Shown piece after piece: positions 25,007 through 33,472 of a stretch of DNA of 64,000 bases. The notes below the pieces were generated by a model. That model did no database searches and was not told where the DNA came from. It saw only the letters and a program-made list of their open reading frames with translations. Source of the DNA: Thermoanaerobaculia bacterium (GTDB lineage: Bacteria; Acidobacteriota; Thermoanaerobaculia; Multivoradales; Multivoraceae); assembly GCA_022826745.1 (NCBI GenBank), contig JAJDUI010000009.1, positions 151,938 to 215,937 of the forward strand, given 5' to 3'. Within the stretch, counting starts at the first letter, position 1; each line of letters opens with the position of its first letter. The translations under genes were made by a program, and so were the position numbers.

Positions 25007-26011
25007 CTAGACCGGCGCCTGTCCGCGGATGGCCCGGCGGATCAGGTTTCTCATCAGGGGCACCTTGTAGCCGTTGTGGCGTAGCGGCTTGGCGCCGATG
25101 ACGCCCAGTTCGGCGATCCGGGTCGCGATGTCCTCGCTGATCTTCTGGCCGCGGAGCAGTTCCTCGCAGCGGTCCATGCGGAGCGGCACCGGCGAGACGG
25201 CGCCGACGGAGAGCCGGCAGTCCTGGACGACCCCGTCCTCGACCCGCATCGCGGAGGCGACGTTGACCAGGGGGAAGTCCCAGGCGTTCCGGTCGCGGAC
25301 CTTCTCGAAGTAGAAGTCGGCGCCGGCCCAGGTGTCCGGGATGCGGACGGACTGCAGGACCTCGTTGGGCTGCAGGACGGTCATCCGGGTGATGTCGATC
25401 GCGGGGCCGACGAAGAAGTCCTCGGCGGCGACGGTGCGCTCGCCGCGGCGGCCGCGGATCACCATTTCGGCGTCCAGCGCGATCAGCGCCGGCGCGGTGT
25501 CCGAGGGCGTGACCGCGACGCAGCGAGAAGCATCGAAGATGCAGTGCTCGCGGTTCATCGACTCCGGCGTGTCGGCGTAGCAGATGTTGCCGCCCGCCCG
25601 GTAGCAGGGCCAGCCGGCCCGGTAGTACCAGCAGCGGGTGTCCTGCACCAGGTTGCCGCCCAGCGTTCCCTGGTTGCGGATCTGGGGGGTGGCGACGGTT
25701 TCGGCGGCTTCCGCGAGGATGCTGTAGCGCTCGCGGACCAGCTCGTTCTCGACCACCTCGGTGAGCGGCGTCATGGCGCCGATCTCGATTCCGCCGTCGG
25801 TCTCGCTGATCCCGGACAGTTCCGGGATCGCGCCGAGGTCGACGACCGCTTCGGGCCGCTTCACGCGGTCCTTGAACCAGTCGAAAGTGTCCATCCCGCC
25901 GGCCAGCACCCAGGCCGTGTCGCGGTGACGGTCGAGGACTTCGAGGGCGCCGTCCAGGCTCTCGGGCTGGTACAGCTCGAAGTCGGGGATCATGTCGTGG
26001 ATGACGGCCAT
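25007..26011 (-). CDS. FAD-binding medium subunit of a molybdenum hydroxylase
   Basis: A 334-residue subunit of the CoxM/HcrB/PaoB type. The FAD-binding elements 'VLAGGMDTFDW' and 'ATPQIRNQGTLGGNL' are present, followed by 'TRCWYY...PCYRAGGNIC...EHCIF...RCVAVTPSD'. Five Cys in about 45 residues form the insertion that in 4-hydroxybenzoyl-CoA reductase and periplasmic aldehyde oxidoreductase binds an extra [4Fe-4S] cluster. The C-terminal CO-dehydrogenase flavoprotein domain ('LVNVASAMRVEDG...LSVGAVSPVPLR') is complete. The gene lies between the large subunit (33 bp upstream) and the cytochrome b (6 bp downstream). It should move electrons from the [2Fe-2S] subunit to FAD and then to the membrane partner. 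Confidence 0.9.
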   Translation of the reverse strand: MAVIHDMIPDFELYQPESLDGALEVLDRHRDTAWVLAGGMDTFDWFKDRVKRPEAVVDLGAIPELSGISETDGGIEIGAMTPLTEVVENELVRERYSILAEAAETVATPQIRNQGTLGGNLVQDTRCWYYRAGWPCYRAGGNICYADTPESMNREHCIFDASRCVAVTPSDTAPALIALDAEMVIRGRRGERTVAAEDFFVGPAIDITRMTVLQPNEVLQSVRIPDTWAGADFYFEKVRDRNAWDFPLVNVASAMRVEDGVVQDCRLSVGAVSPVPLRMDRCEELLRGQKISEDIATRIAELGVIGAKPLRHNGYKVPLMRNLIRRAIRGQAPV

Positions 26012-26044
26012 GCTGTGGTTTCCTCCTAAGCGGTCACGAACAGA

Positions 26045-28495
26045 TCAGGTATGCGCGGCCAGGAACTCGCTGTCCTGTTCGCGGCCCTCGAGCTGGTTGA
26101 TGATGTGGTCGGTCATGAGCGGCAGGTAGGCCACCGTGTCCTGCCCCAGCGCGTCCTGAATGGCGCAGAGGAGAGAGGCGCAGCCGGCGCCCATCGGCGG
26201 TTCGCCGATGCCCTTGGAGCCCACGGGGTTGTTCGGGTCCGGCATGTTCACCGCGTCCCACTCCATCTCGAGCGGCACGTCCAGGATCGTCGCCGGCCGG
26301 GCGGTGTAGAAGCGGTTCGCGAAGGGGATGCCCCACTGCGGGTCGTAGACCCACTTCTGGCCGACCGCGCAGCCGAAGCCCTGCACGGCGCCGCCGTGAA
26401 GCTGGCCACCGAGACTCCGCGGGTTGAGGACGGTCCCGCAGTCGGTGACCGCCTTGTAGTCCGTGAGTTCGATGACGCCGGTCTCCTTGTCGAGCTCGAT
26501 CTCGGCGTAGGCGACGACCCAGGAGTAGACGTCGCCGGCGCGACCGTAGTTGTCCTTGGCGGCGGCCAGCAGGCCGCGGCCCTTGAGGACGGCGGCGCCG
26601 CCGAGCGTGATCGGGCTCAGGCCCTCGTTCAGCTCGGTGCCGTCGTAGCGGCCTCCCATCTCGATCGCCTTCTCGGCGGCCTGGGCGAGACTCAGGCCCG
26701 CCGCGCGGTTGCCGCGGCGGTAGACGCGCTCTCCGGCGACGACGTACTGCGAGGCCGAGCCGCCGTGGACCTGGGCCGCGAGCTCCTGCAGCTTCGTCTT
26801 CATGTCGGTGGCGGCGGCGTGGGTGGCGCGTGTGATCGCATGCGTGGTCTGGCTGCCCGCCTGCACGCAGGTGTGAGGCACGCCCTTGCCGGTATCGCCC
26901 CAGACCATGTCCACCTTCTCCCAGGGCACGTCGAGCAGGTCGGCCGCGACCCGCGCGGTGTCGGAGAAGGAGTGGGTGCCCAGGTTGCCGATCCCGGTGT
27001 GGATCTCGAGCCGGCCTTCCGGCGTGATCAGCATCAGTCCGTCGAAACCGCTCGAACCGGCGGTGTAGGTCGAACTCGCGAGGCCGACGCCGGTGACCTT
27101 CGAGCCGTTCATCTGCCCGCTACGGGCCTTGGCGTCGTCCCAGTCCACCATCTCGGCCAGCCGGTCCCAGGCTTCGGTGACGTAGGCGGTGGTCACGTTG
27201 CGACCTTCCCCGTCACCGAACTTGGCGCCGTTCTTCGCGATGTTGATCTGGCGGATGGTCAGGCGGTCGATTCCCAGGTGGTCCGCAGCGCGGTCGAGCA
27301 GGGGCTCGACCATGGCCGACATCTGCACGCCGCCCGGCGCCCGCTGCGGGGCCCGCGGGGGCGTGTTCGTCGCGATGGAGAGGCCGCGGTGGCGCATGCT
27401 CTCGGGCTGGTAGGTGAGGGACACCATGTTGCCCGAGGTGCCCATGTCGCTCTGGCGGCCGTACGGACCGTTGTCCTGGATCACCGCCCAGTCGAAGGCG
27501 GAAATGCGGCCGTCCTTCTTGAAGCCGATCTTCGCCCAACCCTGGAAGCCCGGCCGGGCCCGGCCGATGTAGTTCTCCTCGTAACGGGTGACGCGGTGCA
27601 TGACCGGCTTCCCCGTCTTCTTGGCCAGGTAGACGGGCACCGCCATGTTGCTGGTGCCGACGATCTTGCTGCCGAAGCCGCCGCCGGTGTACTCGGAGTG
27701 GACGACCAGGTTCTGGGGCGGCACGCCCACCGTGCCCTGGCCTGCGAGCAGCGTGAAGGCGACGCTCTGGGTCGAGGGGTAGAGGTGGCAGGTGTCGCCT
27801 TCCCAGTGGGCCATGCAACTCCGCGGCTCCATTGGATGATGGGTGACCGACTGGAAGAAGAGCGGCTCGTCGATGATGTAGTCGGCGTCGGCGAAGCCCT
27901 TCTCGAGGTCGCCGTTCGTCCATTCGTCCTGGAACACGCCTTCGGGCATCCTGCCCTTTTCGCCATCGGAACCCCTCGCCGTGGCGAGGTCTTCGGCCGT
28001 CCACTCGACGCGTTTGACGACAGTCTCGACGCCGGTGTCGGTGCGCTCGCGGACGATGCTGTTGCCGTCCGGCAGCGAATCGGCGCCTCCCGGTGCGATC
28101 GAATCCAGCGGGTCGAGCGCAAACGGGAGCGGCTCGAAGTCGACCTTGATCTTCTCGATCGCATCGGCGGCGATCTTCTCGCTCGTGGCGGCGACGGCGA
28201 GCACGGGCTCGCCCTCGTACTTCGGATGGTTGGTCAGGGAACGCTCATCCAGCGGCCCGGCTTCGCCCATGTACTCGGCGAGGTCGTCCGCGGTGAGAAC
28301 CGCCTCGACGCCCTCCATCTCCAGCGCCGCGGAGGCGTCGATGTTCCGCACCCGGGCGTGGGGCATCGGCGACAGCAACTGCTTGGCGAACAGCATGCCC
28401 TCGGCGCGCCAGTCCTCCGCGTACTTGGCGCGTCCGGTGACCTTCTCGATCAGATCGGGTGGAACGTAGTCGGTGCCTACGAGTGTATTGGCCAT
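26045..28495 (-). CDS. Molybdopterin-binding large subunit, aldehyde/xanthine oxidase family
   Basis: An 816-residue large subunit. It starts 'MANTLVGTDYVPPDLIEKVTGRA' as expected; 'EYTGGGFGSK' marks the cofactor-binding region and 'VGSKGIGEPPM' near the C-terminus carries the catalytic Glu. The substrate loop reads 'PPRAPQRAPGG' rather than the AYRGAGR of the other large subunit in this window, so the substrate should differ; such loops occur in aldehyde-, isoquinoline- and related oxidoreductases. It has no signal peptide and would be carried across the membrane by the Tat signal of its Fe-S partner, whose stop lies 9 bp upstream. Substrate is not assigned; aromatic aldehydes are a reasonable guess because of the adjacent benzoylformate-decarboxylase-like gene. 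Confidence 0.9.
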   Translation of the reverse strand: MANTLVGTDYVPPDLIEKVTGRAKYAEDWRAEGMLFAKQLLSPMPHARVRNIDASAALEMEGVEAVLTADDLAEYMGEAGPLDERSLTNHPKYEGEPVLAVAATSEKIAADAIEKIKVDFEPLPFALDPLDSIAPGGADSLPDGNSIVRERTDTGVETVVKRVEWTAEDLATARGSDGEKGRMPEGVFQDEWTNGDLEKGFADADYIIDEPLFFQSVTHHPMEPRSCMAHWEGDTCHLYPSTQSVAFTLLAGQGTVGVPPQNLVVHSEYTGGGFGSKIVGTSNMAVPVYLAKKTGKPVMHRVTRYEENYIGRARPGFQGWAKIGFKKDGRISAFDWAVIQDNGPYGRQSDMGTSGNMVSLTYQPESMRHRGLSIATNTPPRAPQRAPGGVQMSAMVEPLLDRAADHLGIDRLTIRQINIAKNGAKFGDGEGRNVTTAYVTEAWDRLAEMVDWDDAKARSGQMNGSKVTGVGLASSTYTAGSSGFDGLMLITPEGRLEIHTGIGNLGTHSFSDTARVAADLLDVPWEKVDMVWGDTGKGVPHTCVQAGSQTTHAITRATHAAATDMKTKLQELAAQVHGGSASQYVVAGERVYRRGNRAAGLSLAQAAEKAIEMGGRYDGTELNEGLSPITLGGAAVLKGRGLLAAAKDNYGRAGDVYSWVVAYAEIELDKETGVIELTDYKAVTDCGTVLNPRSLGGQLHGGAVQGFGCAVGQKWVYDPQWGIPFANRFYTARPATILDVPLEMEWDAVNMPDPNNPVGSKGIGEPPMGAGCASLLCAIQDALGQDTVAYLPLMTDHIINQLEGREQDSEFLAAHT

Positions 28496-28504
28496 CTTTG
28501 TTCC

Positions 28505-29209
28505 TCAGCTCAGGGTGGCGCGTGCGTTCTCGAGCGCGCGTTCGGCGGTGTTCAGGATCTTGTTGTAGTCGCCGCAGCGGCAGATGTGGCCGGCAAGCCA
28601 CTTCTGGGCGTCCGCGCGGGTCGCGTTCGGGTTGGCCTTGACCAGGGCGGCCATGCTCATGATGAAGCCCGGGGCGCAGAAGGCGCACTGGAAGCCCATC
28701 TCGTCGAGCACCGCCTGCTGGACCGGGTGGAGCACGCCGTCCTGCTCGAGCCCTTCGACCGTGGTCACCTCGCGGCCGCGCACCTGGTGCACCAGGATCG
28801 AGCAGCCGTAGTGGGGAACGTCGTCGATCAGCACGGTGCAGGCGCCGCACTCGGCGCGGTCGCAGCCCAGCTTGGTGCCGGTGAGGTCCAGCTTGTAGCG
28901 CAGCACCATGGCCAGCGTGTCCATCGGCTCGACTTCGAGTTCGTGGGTCTCGCCGTTCACCTGGAGGTCGATCGTGCGGGCCACCGGTTCGGTGGCGGCG
29001 CGCAGCACATCCGGCTGGAGCAGATTGCCCCCCGCCATCGAGACGGCGGCGCCGGTGGCGACCGAACCCTGGATGAAGGTCCGTCGGGTGACGTTCGAGG
29101 AACCGGAGTCTTCGCCGTCCTCCTCGAGTTGTTGGTCTTCCTGTTGAAGTTCCTCGAGCAGGTCGTCCTGCAGGAAGGTGTCTTCTCTCAACTCATCCAT
29201 GGTCTCCAA
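28505..29209 (-). CDS. Tat-exported [2Fe-2S] small subunit of a molybdenum hydroxylase
   Basis: A 234-residue Fe-S subunit. After an unusual acidic N-terminal extension (about 38 residues, Glu/Asp/Gln-rich) comes a twin-arginine signal 'TRRTFIQGS' at about 41-49 and a hydrophobic stretch to 'AAVSMAGG'. The plant-type [2Fe-2S] site 'GCDRAECGACTV...YGC' and the second site 'CAFCAPGF...CRCGDYN' are complete. Tat export of a cofactor-loaded complex via the small subunit is known for periplasmic aldehyde oxidoreductases. The first gene of the operon, it starts at METMDEL (an internal MDEL start is an alternative). The acidic leader ahead of the RR motif is odd and may be cleaved or bind a dedicated chaperone. 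Confidence 0.9.
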   Translation of the reverse strand: METMDELREDTFLQDDLLEELQQEDQQLEEDGEDSGSSNVTRRTFIQGSVATGAAVSMAGGNLLQPDVLRAATEPVARTIDLQVNGETHELEVEPMDTLAMVLRYKLDLTGTKLGCDRAECGACTVLIDDVPHYGCSILVHQVRGREVTTVEGLEQDGVLHPVQQAVLDEMGFQCAFCAPGFIMSMAALVKANPNATRADAQKWLAGHICRCGDYNKILNTAERALENARATLS

Positions 29210-29319
29210 CCTCCGTTGGGGGAGTCATGCCGGTGCGTTGCCTGAGGCGGCCTGTCGTCAGCTTGTGCGCTCAGGAGCATACATCATCGTTTTGGGTGGG
29301 GTTACGGTGCGCTGGAGCT

Positions 29320-31020
29320 TCAGATCCGGCCGCCGATGATCACGTCGAGCACGTAGGGGCCGCCGGTGGCGAAGGCCTCCCGCAGCGCCTCCTCGACCTC
29401 CGCCGGGTCCTCGACCTTGCGCCCCGGAACGCCCATGCCCGCTGCCATCTCGACGAAGTCGAGTTCCGGCTCGGTCAGGTTCATGTGGGGGTAGGGCCGG
29501 TCCGCCGGGATGCCGAAGCGTTCACGGTAGATGTCCATGTTGATCTTCAGGATCTTGTACTCGCGGTTGTGCAGGATCAGGAAGACGATCGGCATGTCGT
29601 AGTGGGCGGCGGTCCAGAGCGCCTGGATCGAGTACATCGCCGAGCCGTCGCCCGAGAAGACGATGACCGGCCGCTCGGGGTGGGCGAGGGAAGCGCCGAT
29701 GCCGCCGACCAGTCCCTGGCCGATGCCGCCGCCGCGGGTGCCGCAGTAACGGTCGGGATCGTCGACGGGCAGGAAGCCGAGGAGATCGCCGCCCGCGGTG
29801 ATCGACTCGTTGACGATGACGGCGTCGTCGGGCACCGCTTTGGCGACCTCGGACATGAGCCGCGCCGGGGACATGGGCGCGTCGTCGAAGTGGGCGGCCA
29901 GCCGCTTCTGGCGCGCGGCCCGGGCGCCGTCACTGGCGGCTCGCAGCTTGTCCATCCGCTCCGCGGCGGCGGCCCGGAAGCCGGAGTCGGCGGACTCTTC
30001 GAGCGCTGCCCGAAGCGCCGCGAGCCCGGCGCGCGGGTCGGCGAGCACTCCCACCTCGACGGCGAAGTTGAAGGCGAGGCGGCCCGGCGCGTCCTCGATC
30101 TGGAGCACGGTGGTGTCCGCGCCGAACGGCGAGTCCGGGTCGAACCAGACCTCCTCGAAGAAGGAGCCGCCGACCAGCAGGACGACGTCCGCGCCACCGA
30201 GCGCATGTTGGATGCCGGCATGGTTGAGCGGCATGCGCGGCCGGAAGCAGGGGTGGCTCTGCGGGAAGTTCAGACGTTGCATCAGCCCTTCCGGGTAGAC
30301 CCCCGCGCCGACGAACTCGGCCAGGGCCACGAGTTCCTGCTGCCCTTCGCTTCGGGCCACCCCGTCTCCCATCACGATTGCCGGCTGGCGCGCCTGGCTC
30401 AGCACGCCGGCCATGCGGGCGACCGCCGCCGCTTCCGGCTGCGGCGCCCGGTACAGATCGCCGAGCGGTCGTACAGGCTCCGCGGTCTCTTCCTCCAGGA
30501 CGTTGAGCGGCAGGGCGACGAACACCGGTCCGGCGGGTGGATCGTGCGCGACCTTGAAGGCACGATGGAGGATCGGCGCGAACTCGTCGGCACGCTCGAC
30601 CTGGACGCTCCACTTGACCAGGGGCTCCGCCATCGCCACCAGGTCGTGTCCGAGCAGGGGTTCGCGGAGCCGCGAGCGGGTGTCCTGCTGGCCGGCCGTG
30701 ATCACCATCGGGGTGTTCGCTTCCCAGGCGTTGTAGAGCATGCCAAGGCCGTTGCCGAGCCCCGGCGCCACGTGCAGGTTGACGACTCCGGTGACGCCGG
30801 TCGACTGGGCGTAGTAGTGGGCCGCGCCAAGCGCCACGGACTCGTGCAGGGCGAGGACGTAGCGCAGATCGGGGTGGTCCGCGAGCCGGTCCATCAGCGG
30901 ACTCTCGGTGGTGCCCGGATTGCCGAACAGGAACGGAATGCCGTACTCGGTCAGGGCGTCGAGCAGGACGTCTCCGCCGCGTTGGGGACTGTGCTTGGGA
31001 CGAATCGCTGGCAGGCCCAT
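29320..31020 (-). CDS. mdlC: Benzoylformate decarboxylase-like ThDP enzyme
   Basis: A 566-residue thiamine-diphosphate enzyme. The start is set at ATG 31020, where the protein reads 'MGLPAIRPKHSPQRGGDVLL'; the open frame continues upstream but looks non-coding. Compared with the Pseudomonas enzyme: 'FGNPGTTESP' (Thr where Ser26 stands), the cofactor Glu in 'LALHESVALGAA', His in 'NLHVAPGLGN', and 'FPQSHPCFRPRMP' containing the counterpart of His281. The ThDP motif 'GDGSAMYSIQALWTAAHYDMPIVFLILHN' is complete. It should decarboxylate a 2-keto acid such as benzoylformate to the aldehyde. It lies 110 bp upstream of the Tat-exported hydroxylase operon on the same strand. Confidence 0.87.
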   Translation of the reverse strand: MGLPAIRPKHSPQRGGDVLLDALTEYGIPFLFGNPGTTESPLMDRLADHPDLRYVLALHESVALGAAHYYAQSTGVTGVVNLHVAPGLGNGLGMLYNAWEANTPMVITAGQQDTRSRLREPLLGHDLVAMAEPLVKWSVQVERADEFAPILHRAFKVAHDPPAGPVFVALPLNVLEEETAEPVRPLGDLYRAPQPEAAAVARMAGVLSQARQPAIVMGDGVARSEGQQELVALAEFVGAGVYPEGLMQRLNFPQSHPCFRPRMPLNHAGIQHALGGADVVLLVGGSFFEEVWFDPDSPFGADTTVLQIEDAPGRLAFNFAVEVGVLADPRAGLAALRAALEESADSGFRAAAAERMDKLRAASDGARAARQKRLAAHFDDAPMSPARLMSEVAKAVPDDAVIVNESITAGGDLLGFLPVDDPDRYCGTRGGGIGQGLVGGIGASLAHPERPVIVFSGDGSAMYSIQALWTAAHYDMPIVFLILHNREYKILKINMDIYRERFGIPADRPYPHMNLTEPELDFVEMAAGMGVPGRKVEDPAEVEEALREAFATGGPYVLDVIIGGRI

Positions 31021-31159
31021 GGGCGAGAGGCTAGGAGCTTGCGCCGTAGAACGCAAACGGCGGCCGTGGCGACATGGCCGGAGGCGCCCTTCCGATGTTA
31101 GGTTAGCTTCTGTCGGGTCCTTCCGGGGCGTCCACTAAGAGCTGACGGAGATGACGGTG

Positions 31160-33472
31160 ATGGCTAGCGGCGAGACGGGCAACGAGGCACTGGAGCGGCA
31201 GACCGAAGCCGCGGCGGCGTTCATGGGCGATGATCGCTTCGAGGGCATCAGGCGGCTCCACACCGCGCGCGAAGTGGCGGCTCAGCGGGGCACGATTCCG
31301 CAGGACTACACGGTGGCGCGGGACGCCGCGGCGGCCTTCCACGCACGCCTGCGAGAACTGTTCGACGAGAGGAAGTCGATCACGAGCTTCGGCCCCTACT
31401 CACCGGGCCAGGCGGTGGCGATGAAGCGGCGAGGGATCGAGGGCATCTACCTCGGAGGCTGGGCGACCTCGGCCAAGGGCTCGATCACCGAGGACCCGGG
31501 GCCGGACCTCGCGAGCTATCCCCTGAGCCAGGTGCCGGACGAGGCGGCGCCGATCGTGCGCGCCCTGCTGACGGCCGACAAGAACCAGGCCTTCACCCGC
31601 TCGCGGATGAGTGAAGCCGAGCAGCGAGCGAACCCTGCCTTCGACTACCGACCGTTCATCATCGCCGACGCGGACACGGGTCACGGCGGCGAACAGCATG
31701 TGCGCAACCTGATCCGCCGTTTCGTCGAGGTGGGCGTGCCCGGCTACCACATCGAGGACCAGAAGCCCGGAGTCAAGAAGTGCGGCCATCAGGCGGGCAA
31801 GGTCCTCGTGCCGCAGGACGAACAGAACAAGCGCCTGAACTCCGCCCGCTTTCAACTGGACGTGATGGCGGTGCCCGGACTCATCGTCGCCCGCACCGAC
31901 TCGGAGGCCGCGACCTTCCTGGACGGCAACGGCGACGAGCGCGACCAGTCCTTCATCCTGGGGGCCACGAACCTCGATCTGCCGAGCTGCAAGACGGCGA
32001 CCCTGGCGATTCTGCGGCGGCTGAACGCTCTCGGCGCGGAAGAGGTCCAGGGCCACGAGCTGTACGACATATCGGAAGCCGCCTATCACCGCGCCGATGT
32101 CTGGCTGGACGGCGCCGGCGTCTACGAGCAGCTCGAGTCGGCCTACGGGAAGATGGCCGCGAACGGCGGCATGGCCATCGAGGCCGTGCTCGACGAGACG
32201 ATGGCCTCCTTCCTCGACGCCTGGCAGTCGGAGGCGGGACTCAAGACCTATCCGCAGGCGGTGGCTGAGGTGATCGCGTTTCGCGAGGAGGAAGGCGCCG
32301 TCTTCGAGCTCTCGGTGGAGGAGTGGCTGGAGTTCGCCCACTCCGTGTCCGTCGAAGAGGCGGCGGCCCGGGCGCGCAAGATGGGCATCAACCTGGTCTG
32401 GAACGCGGAGATTGCCCGGACGCCCGAGGGCTATTACCAGATTCAGGGCGGCATCGAGTACGCGATCTCCCGTTCGCTGCACGCGGCGCCCTACGCCGAC
32501 TTGATCTGGATGGAGACGGCGACGGCCAACCTGGCCGATGCCCGGCGGTTCGCCGAGGCGATCCATGCCGTGTATCCGGATCAGTTGCTCGCCTACAACC
32601 TGTCGCCCTCCTTCAACTGGGATACGACGGGCATGTCCGACGAGCAGATGAGACAGTTTCCCGAGGAGCTGGGCAAGCTCGGCTACGTCTTCAACTTCAT
32701 CACCTACGGCGGCCACCAGGTCGACGGTCTGGCGGCTGAGGACTTCGCCACCGCTCTATGCGAGGACGGCATGCTGGCTCTGGCCCGGCTGCAGCGGAAG
32801 CTGCGCCTGGTGGGATCGCCGTACCGCACCCCGCAGGCCCACGTCGGCGGCGCCCGGCTCGACGGCGGGCTCGCGGCCGCAACCGGACATACCGCGACGA
32901 CCAAGGCGATGGGCAAGGGGTCGACCCATGTCCAGCACCTGGCGCAGACCGAAGTGCCGCCACGGTTGCTTGAAGAGTGGCTCGACCTCTGGCGGGGCAA
33001 GTACGACGTCGACGAGCGCATGCGCGTGGAGCTTCGGCCCCATGTCGCCGGCTCGGAACTCCTGGAGCTCAACGTCCTGGCGCAGAACGGACGCGAGGAA
33101 TCGAAGGCGGCGAACGTCGTGTTCGCGCCTATCCGTGACCGCCGTGAACGGATGATCCTCTCGGTGCGGGACCAGAACACCTTCGACACCGACCTGAGGC
33201 GACGTCGCCTGATGGCGCTGATGCATGTGTTCCTGATCCACCGCTACGGCGCGGTGTGGGTGCACTACGTCAGCCCCACGGATGACAACCAGCACCAGAC
33301 CCGGCGCATGATCGAACTGGGGATCTTCGAGGACGCGAACACCGAGGTCGGCGAGATCATCGTCGCGGAGGTGAACCGGGAACGGGTCCGCGAACTGGCG
33401 GCGCAGGACCGCGAGTTGCTGACGGCGCTGATCGAAAAGACGGAGCCGGTGCCGGTACGGGCGGCTTCGTGA
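31160..33472 (+). CDS. aceA: Isocitrate lyase, long (AceA2-like) form
   Basis: A protein of about 770 residues, much longer than the usual 430-550 for isocitrate lyase and similar to the mycobacterial AceA2. The catalytic 'KKCGH' is near residue 206; 'DADTGHGG' and 'HIEDQKPG' are the Mg and substrate segments. The extra C-terminal ~180 residues ('[20 protein letters not shown]') correspond to the regulatory domain of the long isoform. ATG at 31160 is preferred over the ATG at 31151 because 'GGAG' at 31147-31150 is then well spaced. It cleaves isocitrate to glyoxylate and succinate in the glyoxylate shunt. No malate synthase is in the window. It is coupled by a 4-bp GTGA overlap to a secreted metalloprotease gene. 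Confidence 0.92.
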   Translation: MASGETGNEALERQTEAAAAFMGDDRFEGIRRLHTAREVAAQRGTIPQDYTVARDAAAAFHARLRELFDERKSITSFGPYSPGQAVAMKRRGIEGIYLGGWATSAKGSITEDPGPDLASYPLSQVPDEAAPIVRALLTADKNQAFTRSRMSEAEQRANPAFDYRPFIIADADTGHGGEQHVRNLIRRFVEVGVPGYHIEDQKPGVKKCGHQAGKVLVPQDEQNKRLNSARFQLDVMAVPGLIVARTDSEAATFLDGNGDERDQSFILGATNLDLPSCKTATLAILRRLNALGAEEVQGHELYDISEAAYHRADVWLDGAGVYEQLESAYGKMAANGGMAIEAVLDETMASFLDAWQSEAGLKTYPQAVAEVIAFREEEGAVFELSVEEWLEFAHSVSVEEAAARARKMGINLVWNAEIARTPEGYYQIQGGIEYAISRSLHAAPYADLIWMETATANLADARRFAEAIHAVYPDQLLAYNLSPSFNWDTTGMSDEQMRQFPEELGKLGYVFNFITYGGHQVDGLAAEDFATALCEDGMLALARLQRKLRLVGSPYRTPQAHVGGARLDGGLAAATGHTATTKAMGKGSTHVQHLAQTEVPPRLLEEWLDLWRGKYDVDERMRVELRPHVAGSELLELNVLAQNGREESKAANVVFAPIRDRRERMILSVRDQNTFDTDLRRRRLMALMHVFLIHRYGAVWVHYVSPTDDNQHQTRRMIELGIFEDANTEVGEIIVAEVNRERVRELAAQDRELLTALIEKTEPVPVRAAS

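Noticed and set aside
26051..29245. A plus-strand open frame of over 1000 codons across the molybdenum hydroxylase operon
   Set aside because: It is the mirror of well-identified minus-strand genes, with low-complexity Arg/Gly/Ala composition and no recognisable domain; long shadows are expected at this GC content.
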